From contig NC_080588.1 in the NCBI RefSeq assembly GCF_029962835.1, positions 61,714,001 to 61,778,000 of the forward strand: 64,000 nt of DNA, written 5' to 3'. Below, in pieces: positions 11,841-23,493 of this stretch. The position numbers and the translations under genes were made by a program. Within the stretch, counting starts at the first letter, position 1, and the number at the start of each line of letters is the position of its first letter. The stretch comes from Magnolia sinica (lineage: Eukaryota; Streptophyta; Magnoliopsida; Magnoliales; Magnoliaceae). The notes under the pieces are model-generated. The model had not been told where the DNA came from. It ran no database searches and worked only from the letters and a program-made list of their open reading frames with translations.

Positions 11841-14669
11841 TTCTGCTTCCTAAATAATTATTACACTATTTCTTGCATGTGTAATATTGTGCATGTTTTC
11901 TCACCACGTTTCCTGGATATGCATGCATGACATCGCAGTTCTACAAAGGGAAAAAAAGCATGATACACTTCTAACACATGCATGGGTTGGATCTCTACCC
12001 ATCAGTTGCCTTTGGTGCTGTTATGCATTTTATTATGTTGCAGATATCCTCAGGTACCCAGCAGCGATTTAAATATCAATAGTATTGGCCGCATGTGGTT
12101 GATACTATATTCCCCTCGATTGCACAAAATATCACAATGCATTGCTGATATATTTTGCGATATTTTGTCAAAAACCCTTTGTAAAATTCTCCTGTATTGT
12201 CGATATATGTGATACATTGTGATATGTGTTGGCAATACATTCCCCCACCGGAAATATAAATAAATTTGCAAAATAAACTCTAAAAAAAAAATCAATTCTC
12301 TCAAATTTGTTCGGGGAATCTGTTTTCATATTTATATTGTATGATTAATGAATTATATGAACTCATTTTGGATATCGTTGCATCACTTTTGTCAGATAGG
12401 GCCTTGTTTAGGATCCTACACAAAGGAAACTTGTTGTGCCTACTTGTTCTTGCAATCTGTTGCGCTCTAAGTGTGCAATCATGTCTCTTTCAACATTATC
12501 CTAAAGTTCTATTGAAAAATTCAATCATTTGCCAATATTTCCCTCAAACAGCGATACATTCCCTGATACATGCGATGTTTCCTGTGCGATACTCTGTATC
12601 CCAAGGGTGTGATATGTGCATCAATATCGATATTTAAATCACTGGAGTGCGAATGATTTTTCTACAGATCATATCTTTTTCTTTTTCTTTTTAATTACTT
12701 TATTCACTTCATAAAATCATTTTCAACATTAGATCCATATCTAGGTCACACAATTCATCTAGCATAATACCACCCATTATAATGGGTATTATAAAGGGAA
12801 CAGTTGTTATCCGTTGTGCTACGTAATGAAAAATGCCTGTTAAACAACAGCCCTTGTTTTGATTGTAAGGGCGTTGTTTTCTCACATGGCCGTATATAAT
12901 GGAATAACGGCCCTAAGTTACACGAGTTTGTCATTTGAAATATAATAGCATTACATTATGGAATATAACCATGTTTTCCAGTAAAAATCGCCCTAATATC
13001 CCCGTGGCCCACAGTTTTCCTTTCTGCGATTTCCCGTTTTTCCTAGCTGCTGTTACCATTATAACAGGAATGCCTGTCGGCTCTTATGGGGTCATAACAC
13101 TGTTTTTCGACCTTGATACTTAAGTCATTTCATATTGGCCAGTTGAGGTTTTAGGGGCATTAACAATTTTCATTCTTTATCATTCTAAAATTTTATAGAA
13201 ATTAAGCCAGAGTCAAGTGACTCAAAGTAGTGTTTAAAGGGCATGAGCAAAGGGAAGCTACTTGGCCCTGTTGTGATGCATAAGTGTCAATGTTACAACT
13301 TGCATATTTTTTTTTTGTAATTAGAAAATTAAAGAAGCTTTGAAACTGGAGAAACACAAGGGAAAATAGAAAACAAATTTAAAAGGAATTTTTTTTATAT
13401 TATTTTTCTTAGAATATACCATTTGCAAGACTTACATGTCAGGAAAACTTCCTATTTCATTACTGCTTAAGAGAAAGAAGAAATCACCTTCCCTTCAATT
13501 ACTATTCGAGTAAAGAAAGAAGACTTCCCCACTCATGACGGCTTGCTGCTTTTCAAGTTGGACTGTGGTGTGAGTGTGAATGTGATGGTGGAACGAAGTT
13601 GGAAAAAAGAAGAAACCCTAATCTCTTGAATTCTAAGTTTCATCATAATAGTAGTTTTTACTCCTTTAAATACATGGAAACATGATGATAGTGATGAAAT
13701 TGGATGTAAAAAGCAAAAAAGAGAGATGCACCAGGCATGTGCCTCACAGTTCATGGCATTCTCCTCAGAGGCAGCTCTTGCCTTTTAAAACGAATAAACT
13801 CCTCAGAGTCAAGCTACCATTCCAAAAATTTAAGAAACGAAAAAGGGGAGAGAATCAAACCAGTGTGCAAGCTTGAATACGTTAGAAAATAACATATCTT
13901 CTTTACCAACTGCAAAATTCAGTTATGGAAACTATAACCATGGACTCAAACCTGTGATTGGGAACTTGGTTACAAAGTACGGTAGGAATATTCAAATCAA
14001 CGAATCAGACAATTTAATAAATAACCCTAATTTCTCTGAACTTCTGGAGTTGTTAATATGATTTAGGCTGATACTAGCACTTGAACCCTTCTTATCTGGT
14101 CTCATATTTCTTAATAAATGTCATTAACTTTGTTTTGGAAGAAAGTTAGAAAAGAGGAGAGTTTTTTTTTTTTTTTTTTTGGAGAGAAAAATGTATTAGA
14201 GAGGAAAACCTCTGTAATATTCTTTTATTAACATAACCTGATCACCTAAATTACAAAAAGGAATGGCATCCTGAGGTAGCTCTGAAAATGAGATACACAA
14301 AGCAAAAAGAATGATGTCCAGCTTGCCTGTGATGTCACATAGGTGAGCAAATTGAAGAACTTTAGTTAAAATAACAGCCAACTGATCCTTGTAATGAACA
14401 TGAGTCACAGATAACAACCCAAAAGATATCTTTTCACGAACAAAATGACAATCCATTTCTCTAACAAAATTCAAATTCTTCACCAGTTAGCTTGGGCTTT
14501 GGAACTTTTATTTGTTGTAGTGCTTCATAAGGTTCATATCTCATGTTCTTTCAAGCCAAAAAGATGGGCCATTCATCGAGGTTGGTTTAATACTGAAATC
14601 TCAAGATCATATGCTAAGTCATGGAAGTCTGAATGCCATTCATATCAATGCAATCTGTACCTCTCCAGT

Positions 14670-14712
<43 letters not shown>

Positions 14713-17700
14713 ATATATATATATATATATATCATCCTTGGTCAACAGTCTGCATCACTGAACCATGGAGCTACTTGTTCATTTTTAGTGTTCAAGGATG
14801 CACTACATGTCCTTGGGCCAAGTAGGATCATATAGTTCCTCCTGATATATCTTTTATGAGTCATAACTCATTGATTGGAATCAACCTACCTAATAGACAA
14901 TTAGATAGACTTTGTAATCAACCTATGTAATAGTCTATTACATTTGTAACTGTGCGAGTTTGTGGTCTCATTGCTGGTCCTAGCCCGGATAAAGGAGGGT
15001 TGCTTCAGGTTGGCAGCCAGTGTCACCATGACTTACATCATGAATCTGAACGGACTGGCTTCATGTAGCTGACTCCAATTAATTGTGATAGGCTTAGATG
15101 ATGATGGTATGTTTTATGAGTTGTGTCCTACTGACTGGTGGATTGGTCTATTCTTTTGGATCGGAGAGCATCTCAACTGTGTCACTCACCTGGTGACAAC
15201 TTGTATCTCGCATCCTGTGCCATGTGGGTGAATGTGGTTGATGGGCTGCCTTAAACATTCGTGGGGATTAGCAAACTGCTGTATTTAGTGAATACGTGGT
15301 TGTAAGATACAGTAGCAGCTATCACGGGTTATGTTAGTTTTCACCATTTAAAAAAAATGGTGGTGGGGCTTCAAACGCACACGTCATAGTTGTAAGGCAA
15401 CGTAGACCGTCCAAGTTGCTGACCCAAGTTGGATAGAGCATAACAAAAAATTTGCATTTAGAAGATAATATTAACCATCTGTTTTTTCCCTTTGAATTTG
15501 GATCACTCTCTATTTTACTTGCAAGTTCTAACCATCCATATGATATCCATTAATTGGGTGGAGCATAACCAAACAATTGCACTTACAAAATAATATTAAC
15601 CAGCTGATTTTTTCCCTTCGAATTTGGATCACTCGCTATTGTACTTTTGACCAATGTTTTAAATATCGATGATATCTAATGATATATCCCACAATATATC
15701 TTGTTTCCCACCCGTAAGATACGAAACGCACAAGTAGTGCCGATATATCCCACATGTTCAATTCGGTGAGCATTTTCAATTTCTGATCTCCTTTTTTTTT
15801 TTTGCAAAATTATGTTAAATCAGTTTCAAATGGTTACAAATCCATTATTTCTTCATGTTTGTATGAAAAATCATGGAGTTCGAGCTTTGATTTCGATATC
15901 CAGTAGTTCTTCATGTTTTCCATGTTTTTTTCGAAAATTTGCTTCAGCTAGCTGTCAATTGAGACTAATTTCAAAATTTGAGTGTAGGTGGTTAGATTTG
16001 GGGAAAATTCAAAAATTTCCCAATTTATCCCAAATTTCTTGCAATGTTGCACTCCAAACATGAAATCTAGCATGTATAAGGGCTGATCTACTGATTTGTT
16101 AACTCCTTGTCAATTTTAGGAAAATAAAAAATATTTTTAATTAAAAAATAATAAAATATTTTTTTTTTGAAATTTTCCTTCAGTTATTTTTCAATCGAGA
16201 CTAATTTCGAAGTATTTAGGAGTGTTTGATGAAATGATCACCACATAGACTCTAAATTTTCTGCATCCAATTTGAATAAAGTTGCATTAGTTCGGTTAGA
16301 CAACGCATAGCTTAGGACCCTATACAAAGGAAACCTATTATATGCACTTCTTTTTGAAATGCTATGATTTAAAAGTGTGTATTAAGGTTTTTTTAAATAA
16401 TCCCTGAAGTTTCATTGAAAAATTCAACCATTTTTCCAATGTCTCCCCATTTTTCCCAAAAAGTGTGATAAATCACCCAATACAAACGATATATCCCATG
16501 TGATAACCGATACATATCTGTATCCCAAGGATGCAATACGTAATGCGATACCGATATTTCGAATCCATTTGAAATTAATTGGATGTTTAGGATTGGTTGA
16601 TTAGTGTGATTTTAGTGATACGCTCCATCCACAATGGGAACCACAATTTGGATCCAGGTCTGGATAGCTGTACGTCAGTGCCACATGTGAGGATGATGAG
16701 TCACCATCAATTCTTAAATAATGCAAAACTTAACATGGAGCGTCTAGCCTATCTATCACACGAAGAGTATAACCAGGTGATTCCTGTTCTCTTAATCGTC
16801 CACTCTTGATGGATGCCTACAGTAAGTAGATTAAACAGCATTGCCATTTGGATGCCCTCATTGACAGATATCTGGTTTTTTTGCTTTGATTAGTTAGTTC
16901 CCCATTGCTTTTGTTCTTCATTTATTTTCACCTCACAGCTTAAATCGGCCTTTGTGTGGTACATGACCATGGTCTATTATGGTAAGAGCAGGTTCTGCAG
17001 GGCTTGGATTCCTTCAGTTTTGCAACGTCAACAGCTTCAGAACCAAGTTCATACTAGGCTTCTCATTCTTCATGGGATTATCTGTGCCTCAATACTTCAA
17101 TGAGTACGCATCGGTGGCTGGATATGGCCCTGTTCACACTAGCGCCAGATGGGTATATACGGATACCCTAACTGAAAAACTTTGCCATTATGTAACGGCC
17201 ATTACATATCGGCAACCATTATGCTTTTTAGGGTTGTAATGGCTGAAATTGGTTTTTTCCAAAAGAGTAAAAAAGAAGAAGAAGCCATAATGGCTGTTAC
17301 CGCCCATATCGTAACAGTAATGGCGGTGACTGTAATGGCCACCTATACTATTATGGAATACCTTGCTCTGGTCAAGTGTGATGGATGATATGCAGGCACT
17401 TAAAAATTACTTCGAAATTGCATACGGGGTATACAAGTAGTTCAAACTAATCTGTCCACATTATAGGTCCCAAAACTTACACTTATTTGGTTATCTGACC
17501 ATCAGATTGGTGGACATTTATAATTTATTGGACAGTTAAGGATGAATTATATCCAATGTCCCTATTTAAACAAACAAGTATCCATGAATCAGATGTTAGG
17601 ATTGTTCAATGAATCTGATTTTGGGCCTGTGACTTGCAACAGTGGATTCCAGATTAGTCTGTTTAATTTGAGTTAACGTGTGCCATGTATGCAATTTCTG

Positions 17701-18271
17701 AGTGCCCATGTATAAAGTATCTTGGCCAGAGTATCAAATAACACCCCATACTTCAATTGATTAAAGAGCTGGGTTTGGATGTTCAATCTAACTGAATAGC
17801 AAACATGAGAAGGAAATGACCAAAGTTTATCTTGAGACACGTGAAATTACGGTTAGGGGGTTGTCTGTTACGGTGAATTAAAATGGCACCATTCCCACTT
17901 TGGTGATTTCCTCAATTATGAACTGAATGAATTGCAATTGAGTTCAGTTAAGCACCCAAACACACTTAACAATTTATATTATGAATCATTTGCTACATGA
18001 TAATGCCACACACTGAGAACATTCTTACATATAAGATACTCTCATCCTGCAGTTTAACGACATGGTGACCGTGATATTTTCATCACCTGCAACGGTAGCG
18101 GGTATGATTGCATTCTTCTTGGACTGCACCCTCCACCGCGGGGACAGCGCGAGGCGAAGAGACAGAGGCTGGCATTGGTGGGCCAAGTTCAGGTATTTCA
18201 AGACTGATCAAAGAAGCGAAGAATTTTACTCCCTCCCCTACAACATGAACAAATATTTCCCCTCGGTCTAA
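4713..18271 (+). CDS. NAT: Nucleobase-ascorbate transporter (NAT/NCS2 family permease), 14 exons, complete
   Basis: Exons: 4713-4806, 5555-5652, 6041-6217, 6320-6420, 6873-6948, 7185-7244, 7604-7788, 9041-9137, 10815-10901, 11001-11059, 11145-11236, 11704-11781, 16992-17152, 18053-18271. They join in frame to 1584 nt, 527 residues plus TAA, the usual length for plant NATs. Seen: N-terminus with QPHPVKEQLPGVDYCITSPP, the QH motif (GFQHY, residues 38-42), the TM8 stretch FDAGESFAMM with E282, the NAT signature ENAGLLGLTR (346-355), and the C-terminus EEFYSLPYNMNKYFPSV. Family knowledge: a polytopic plasma-membrane carrier with 12-14 membrane segments; members move purines, pyrimidines or related compounds with protons, and despite the name plant ascorbate transport is not general. 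No frameshift or stop is seen. From memory it is closest to the Arabidopsis NAT4-NAT7 group; I cannot decide the isoform. The ATG directly follows a (GA)n tract and is the first in-frame start. Confidence 0.95.
5047..5080 (+). repeat. 17-bp perfect tandem duplication in NAT intron 1
   Basis: The unit TAGTGCCAGAAATGCAC occurs twice back to back. It lies in intron 1 and has no visible coding effect. Confidence 0.9.
5170..5231. repeat. (TA)n microsatellite in NAT intron 1
   Basis: About 31 TA units. Pure dinucleotide tract, AT-rich intron surroundings. Confidence 0.95.
5719..5935. mobile_element. Short palindromic MITE-like repeat in NAT intron 2
   Basis: The left arm carries GATCCAGACTGTTGGTCTGATGGG and the right arm has the inverted counterpart GACCCATCAGCTCATTGGTCTGGATC (shown as related arms, not identical). 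The same arm type recurs at 18640-18690, 20510-20700 and 33838-34040. No coding capacity. Boundaries are approximate and no TSD was resolved. Confidence 0.5.
8450..8780. other. AT-rich repeat-like stretch in NAT intron 7
   Basis: Intron 7 (7789-9040) is 1.25 kb. This part holds phrases such as GCTGATAT and CCAATATTTT in both orientations, similar in style to the AT-rich elements of intron 12. No gene is seen in it. Confidence 0.3.
9538..9624 (-). mobile_element. 5'-truncated SINE (family A) in NAT intron 8
   Basis: On the minus strand the element ends in a poly-A tail (poly-T at 9544-9560). Next to it are TTAGCTTGTTAGTACACACC and GTTAGCCACCCC, shared with copies at 34.4, 35.6 and 26.2-27.0 kb. 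It is flanked by ATAAAG on both sides (9538-9543 and 9619-9624), a short TSD. Only the 3' 75 bp is present, so the pol III promoter boxes are missing. Confidence 0.7.
10390..10690. other. Repeat remnant in NAT intron 8
   Basis: Contains GGGGCCCACTGGATGAACAT and GGTGGGCCCCATCTATAG near one another, typical arms of the short palindromic repeats in this window. The rest of intron 8 (9138-10814) shows no gene. Confidence 0.35.
11805..11839. repeat. (AC)n microsatellite in NAT intron 12
   Basis: About 17 AC units starting 24 bp after the exon 12 donor. Pure tract. Confidence 0.95.
12066..12650. mobile_element. AT-rich TIR MITE, copy 1, in NAT intron 12
   Basis: Left end GATTTAAATATCAAT, right end ATCGATATTTAAATCAC, which are inverted repeats. 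The interior is rich in GATATTTTG-type phrases and holds no coding sequence. A related but diverged element lies at 15656-16572. No clean TSD seen; ends approximate. Confidence 0.55.
12770..13125. other. Repeat with scattered inverted TAATGG/CCATTA-type motifs, NAT intron 12
   Basis: Phrases such as TAATGGGTATTATAA, GTAAGGGCG, CCATTATAACAGG and GGTCATAACAC recur inverted. Similar motifs return at 17170-17360. Probably a decayed element; family not recognised. Confidence 0.3.
14160..14483 (-). pseudogene. Ty1/copia retrotransposon remnant: end of the RNase H domain
   Basis: The minus-strand frame from 14483 reads VREMDCHFVREKISFGLLSV, then HYKDQLAVILTK and LCDITGKLDII. This matches the conserved tail of Ty1/copia pol (IDCHFVREKV...QLADIFTK...LRSKLGI), known family knowledge. 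Upstream pol domains are absent, and a poly-T lies at 14163-14180. A dead fragment inside NAT intron 12, inserted opposite to the host gene. Confidence 0.75.
14672..14732. repeat. (CT)n(TA)n compound microsatellite in NAT intron 12
   Basis: About 19 CT units followed by about 11 TA units. Pure tracts. Confidence 0.95.
15429..15651. repeat. Imperfect tandem duplication, period about 125 bp, NAT intron 12
   Basis: Unit 1 starts at TTGGATAGAGCATAAC (15429) and unit 2 at TTGGGTGGAGCATAACC (15554). Both contain TAATATTAACCA and GAATTTGGATCACTC. The second unit is cut short by the element starting near 15656. Confidence 0.8.
15656..16572. mobile_element. AT-rich TIR MITE, copy 2, in NAT intron 12
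   Basis: Left end GTTTTAAATATCGATGATAT; right end CGATACCGATATTTCGAATC, imperfectly inverted. Inside, ATCCCAAGG...GCGATAC matches the right part of copy 1 at 12.6 kb. No coding capacity. Confidence 0.5.
17361..17737. mobile_element. TIR element of the ATACTCTGG family in NAT intron 13
   Basis: Left arm: TTGCTCTGGTCAAGTGTGAT then GATATGCAGGCACTT. Right arm: GAGTGCCCATGTATAAAGTA then CCAGAGTATC, which inverts the left one. The body is collinear with the copy at 695-1089 (ATCTGACCATCAGATTGGTGGAC). About 375 bp, no coding. Confidence 0.6.
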
Positions 18272-19240
18272 GTTGGAAAACACTGTCCGACCACCTGTTG
18301 ATATCCTGATCAGGTCAGATTGCCTGCCCCACCCAATTATATCCTTTCTCAGAAAGCATACCAACACAAGTTTTAATCCTTGCCACATATATATAATATA
18401 TATTGAACATGAGAATTACGAGGTCAGATTCAGGGACCATAATTTGTTTTTGGGGTGGGGTCCACTTTGGATCCCTTGCCCTTTAAGGAAGACTCCATTA
18501 TTATGTTGGCGAAGCCTGTAATTAGCTTCTTTATATCCATTGGATGAAATTTTATCACTGAAGGCTTAATTAAGATCCTATTTATCAGGTTTTTGTGCTA
18601 GCAGTTGGGTGTAGATAAGTGCATTTTGTGCAAGTGGGCCCCATGGTTCTGTGATCCAGGTTGTTAATCTGATGGGCTACAGTGGATTGGGGATGCCCCA
18701 AAAATCTTGCGGATTCGAAGTTCATCCAATCTCCGGTCTTTTCTCCTGGAAACTTGCATTGTTCCTTCAGGCTGTTTAGATTGGTGGAATCCACAGGAAA
18801 ACCATAGAAATATTTCCTCCATTTGTGAAAACAAATTAATCTTTGGAAATTGATTTCTATTTCTGCGATGTTCTTCAAAAAGCATCGATTTCTATTTCCT
18901 AAAAACAAAAATGTCAAATCTAGATTTCCATGGTTACGAGAGACAACTCTTACCTTTTGCCCATTGACCTATTAACATTTCCCTTACCTCTTATGCGACA
19001 TTTGGTTTTCCATTTCCACATTTTGGCTTCCACCAATCCAAACAGGCGTAGATCATTGTTCAAAGGGTTACCTATCATGATGATTTTTGGAGCAACTCTT
19101 ATTCTGTTGGGCAAATCAGATTAACAGTCTAGATCTCTGAGCCATGGGCCTGGCATGTATGGAGTGGTTGCATCAATCACAATTAGCAGTCTGGATCTCT
19201 GAACCATGGGCCTGGGCATGTATGCAATGGGTCAGCTTGG
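18272..19240. other. NAT 3' flank and intergenic sequence with repeat arms
   Basis: After the stop come AT-rich 3' UTR-like bases (ATATATATAATATATATTG near 18390). At 18630-18690 lies an arm GGGCCCCATGGTTCTGTGATCC of the short palindromic repeat family. No second gene is seen. No unambiguous polyadenylation signal could be chosen. Confidence 0.35.
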
Positions 19241-19800
19241 GTCCTGGTTGGGGTCAGCCTAAGCCTGACCCATTCAATGAAATGGTCAAGAAATCTGGTC
19301 CTAACCCCGACCTGATCCACCAAAAATTTCAAGAGCCTGAACCTAACCCAACCTGATCCGTTTAATTGCAGTCGGTTTGGGGTCAATTGACCTGCTCAAC
19401 CTGACCCATAAACTAACTGTAATATTTCATGTTAGGCTTCTTGGCTCTTCTTTAGTATTCATGTGTATGGAGCTCACTGTTACAGGCTCAGTCCAATCCA
19501 CCGTGGATCCAAAAATCAAATGGTTCAAATTCCTAACCATGAGCCCACTTGAATATAATAGACAAAGCCAACAATATTTGATGTGGTACAGATTGTAAAT
19601 GAATGACCAAAATGTCTAAGAAGTCTTAGAGGAATATAGCAAGGATATTCTTGTTTTGAGTCATGGACTGGGTCGGGTTGGGTTATTTGGCCCAGCCCAT
19701 TGATTGAATGGGTGGGTCTGGTGGGGTTGGCCTAAACCCAAACCCAATCCAATAGTATAAATGTGTTTTTTTTTTTTTTTTGGCCCCAGACAAAAACAGT
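19240..19800. repeat. Degenerate GGGTC/GGTT-rich low-complexity repeat
   Basis: Repeated GGGTCAGCC, CCTGACCC, CAACCTGACCC and GGGTCGGGTTGGG phrases on both strands. The style is that of non-autonomous hAT interiors, and it borders the hAT-like end at 19802. Not coding. Confidence 0.4.
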
Positions 19801-19801
19801 A

Positions 19802-19990
19802 GGGTTGTACATCGAGTCGAGGTGGGTAAAATTTGGCTTGACTCGGTCATGCTCTCTTCGAAGTTGAGCTCGCCCTCAAGCTTACCATTGGAGCTTGGCT
19901 TGTTTGCCAAACCTTTTGAGGCGAGCTTGCCTCGAGGCAAGGTGAGCCTGCTCCCAACCCAGCCCTAACCTGACCCCCAAATCAACGATT
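19802..19990 (-). mobile_element. hAT-family end fragment, inverted copy of the 22.7-kb element
   Basis: Starts TAGGGTTGTACATCGAGTCG. Continues with TTACCATTGGAGCTTGGCTT and AAACCTTTTGAGGCGAG, the reverse complement of the right part of the hAT element at 22742-23590. Only one end is present. Confidence 0.6.
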
Positions 19991-22733
19991 CAAAACTCCA
20001 AATCTCAATTTTGAAATTTGGAGTTTTCTATTTTCAAACAATTACATAAAATATAATAATTAAAGAGCAGATTTAGATAGAGGTACCTTACGGTTGAGAG
20101 AGACTCCTACCTCACCCTGCTAGGCACAGGCTTGAAAATTTAGGTCTGGTCTTTGGGCTGGGCCGGGCCATGCCAATGATGATTGTCCTGGTCCAAACAT
20201 CAACTAGGTCCCCATTAGTAAAAATAATAATAATAATGCTTTATTTCACTATTCAAACTTATGTTATTTTAAGCCTTTCCTTACAAGGCCAGCCTCCGCC
20301 TTGTAAGGCAAGGCCTTCTCAGCCTTCTCAGCCTGATTAGGGTCAGGGCCAGGCTTTGGGGAGGGTTGGGCTAAGGCAAACCTGGGCCTGGTTCTATGTA
20401 GCAGTGTCCGTATCTAACTCTTTTGATGAACATAACTGTACTTGGTTTTCAGGTTGTGCAAATAAGTCTAAGGTTTCAAGTTTCTACAAGTGGCTTTTCT
20501 TTGATTTGTTGGGCCCACCATGGATGGACCATCCCTGAAATCTCTGGGATTGAAAGATCCTAGCCACCAATCTGGAACCTTTTTTTTCTAGTGAATGTAG
20601 GTCATTTCTATATTCCTCTTCTATCAAGAATCGTATCATCGAGGAGATTTTGTGTCATGGGCCATCCATGCTGGGGCCCAAAGACCAATGGTCCTCACCT
20701 GTACACTGAAGTCTGGCCTAGGCTTTAGTTTTGGGCAAGCATAGCCGTCGATTAAAGGACCCAGCTCCAGGCCTGGCCCATCACTAGACTGACCTGCCAC
20801 AATCCAAACATGGGGAGGTTGGTAATGTCCCCAAAAATCTTTTTATTACATGTGGGACTCCTAATCGTCCATCTCGACCATCCATTTGTTTAGAACCACT
20901 AATGGACTAACCATGCTGCAAAAGTCTCTCCGATTGGATTATTCTATCCCTTTGAATGTTTGGTCATTTTGTTATAACTGTCGCTTAAATGCCACTGATC
21001 GGATGGTTAGCATCATCTGACAAAAGTGCATCAAAATCATAAGCAATCTGCCGGCGCTTCAAGACATGGATTCTCAATTGGACGGTTCATGTTCATGCCA
21101 TTTATGGGGGATTGCGTGATCATTTCAAAATGCATATGGAATGAATGGACTGTCCAGATATAGTTTAAATACTCAGAAAAAAATGACTTCACTCAGCTGA
21201 GCCAACTCATGCAAGATATAAGTAAAAACTTGCCACCTAAAATATAATGAATTTTACAAAAAACTACCTAATTAATATGGAATTTATACCTCATTAATCC
21301 CGGTATTATTATCCTCCCAACATCTTTTGTTATATTTTTAATGATGGGTTGGATGTGTATGCCAGCAAATGGGTTGGCTGCTTGGGTGGGCACGTTTATT
21401 TAAAATCCATCCTGACCACCAAGTGCACCACCTCGTGTTAGGCCAAGGGCCCAAAAATCAGCCCATTTATGATTAAATGGATCACATGATTGGAAACATG
21501 TACAAGGCAATGATCGCCTTCCATAGTGTTTCCCTTGGTATATCCAGGGCCTAAAAATATTGTATGGCATCCAATGGTTGGAATAGATTTCATTTAATCA
21601 TCATGGTAGGCTCTGTGAAGATTAAAGGTGGACGTTTCTCTCCCAATTTTTTTTCTTTTGTGTCGCCTACTTGAATTACAAGTCATCTTGATTTTTTAGA
21701 TCTAGGCCTAAACTAGGATTAGGCATCTTATTGTCAAAGCAGATAGGCTTTGCCAAAAATCAAAGTCACGTGCATTGCTTTATATAGGTACGTAGAGTAC
21801 GGATAAAGAACGAGTTGCACAACAACCTTGTCTTGATTTTGACGGGTCTATTGTGATGTTTATGTAAGATCTACTCCGACTATTAGATATTTAGTAGCAT
21901 ATGAGGCCAAGAGGAAAAACAATAAGGATAACTTGTGATTTCATGAGCCACACCAGAGGAAGCAGTTGGGAGATGGATGCCCACCCTTGATTCTTACAAG
22001 TCCCACTGATAATTATACGAAATCCACTCCAATCATTAGAATCCACACAAACATTTAGACCTGTTTTCAAAAAAGGTCATACCCATCCTTGTACATTGGT
22101 TCCAATTATGTGGTCTACCTGAATCTAAGATGGAACTAAATTTTGGATTCTTTTTACATGAACCTCATAATGGGGCTCACCTGAGCTACCCACCCAGTTG
22201 CTCATATCGATTTATAAGGTACCTTTTCAAAATCTTTTTGAAAAGATACTGGAATATAAATTCCATATTAATTACGTAGTTTTTTGTTTTTTTTTTTTTT
22301 TAATATTCCTGAAAAATGCTAAACTCACTCCACTCCATGAAAGAGTGGGGAATAGAGAAATATGGGACACATGGTATTCCTCTTACATTGAACATGTCCA
22401 ATGGATGGGCCATACCATGATTTTCAAACCAAAAACCTGGCAGATCCATAATGTGAACCAAATTATAAAAAATGATATACACCACTCAAAAACATCTAAA
22501 TTTATATATAACCCGTTTGATGGATGATTTGATTGGCCAGATTTTTGGTCCATGTGATCAACATGGTAAGGGGTATATGTTAAATGGGTTAGATTTTATT
22601 TGCATTCCATGTGGGTGCCATAATTCTCAACTTCACTACCTTTTAATGGAAAGATAAATAATTTCATCTCTCGAAAAGCATTTGGCTAAGAAATTTACGG
22701 TAAATTCCCAACAAAAGTAATAAAAAGATTAGC
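19990..22733. other. Intergenic, decayed repeats
   Basis: Contains GGCTGGGCCGGGCC-type low complexity (20150-20400), short palindromic repeat arms (20510-20700, for example GGGCCCACCATGGATGGACC), and at about 21340-22205 an element with GGATTTCATTTAATCATCAT and GGGGCTCACCTGAGCTACCC arms also found at 37.1-38.0 and 57.6-58.4 kb. No gene seen. Confidence 0.4.
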
Positions 22734-23038
22734 ACCATTACTAGGGTTGTACACGAGCCAAGCTAGCTCGAAAAGTTCGCTCAGTTTGGCTCAATCTAGC
22801 TCAACTTGATTTAGCTTGAACGATAACTTGAGGCGAGCCAAGCTTCATATGACGCAGCTCATTTTGAAAATAAGCCGAATTAAAGTATAGTGGATCTTAA
22901 CTCAACTCGGCTCAACTTGAATATATATTATATTATACATATATTAATATATAATATTTTAAAATAAAAAAGTTATAACTTAAACCCCTACCCAACCTTT
23001 CCATCCCTTTCTTATCTTTTTCCTTACCTATCCCGCCA

Positions 23039-23040
<2 letters not shown>

Positions 23041-23077
<37 letters not shown>
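23041..23077. repeat. (CT)n microsatellite inside the hAT element
   Basis: About 18 CT units, pure tract. Confidence 0.95.
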
Positions 23078-23080
<3 letters not shown>

Positions 23081-23261
23081 CTCTTCTCCCAACTTGGCCA
23101 CTCACCTAAGCTCAACTCAGCGTCTACCCGACTTGTCTCAGCCTTACAGGCTGCACTCGGCCACTTGCCCGAGCACACACACTCTCTCTCAACACCAATA
23201 ACAAGGTATCTCTGTGGCTCTATCTAATATTATATATATTATTAATTAAATATTTGATTTA

Positions 23262-23410
23262 GAAGTTGGGTTGGGTGCTGGTTGGGTTAGTTGGGTTGGG
23301 TGGTTGGGTTGAGTCGAGTGTGGGTTGGGTTGCTGGGTTGAGTTAAGTGTGGGTTGGGTGGCTAGGTTGAGTCGGGTGTGGGTTGGGTGCTGGGTTGGGT
23401 CGGGTTGGAA
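23262..23410 (+). repeat. G-rich TTGGGT minisatellite inside the hAT element
   Basis: GTTGGGTTGGGT, GGTTGGGTTGAGTCG and GTGTGGGTTGGGT recur with a unit near 30 bp, about five times. Dense GGG runs on one strand could form G-quadruplexes (inference). Confidence 0.8.
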
Positions 23411-23493
23411 GCAGACTCAACTTGACTCGTGGTAAGCTTTCCTTGACTCGATTCACTAGCTCGCCTCGAAAGGTTTGACAAACAAGCCAAGCT

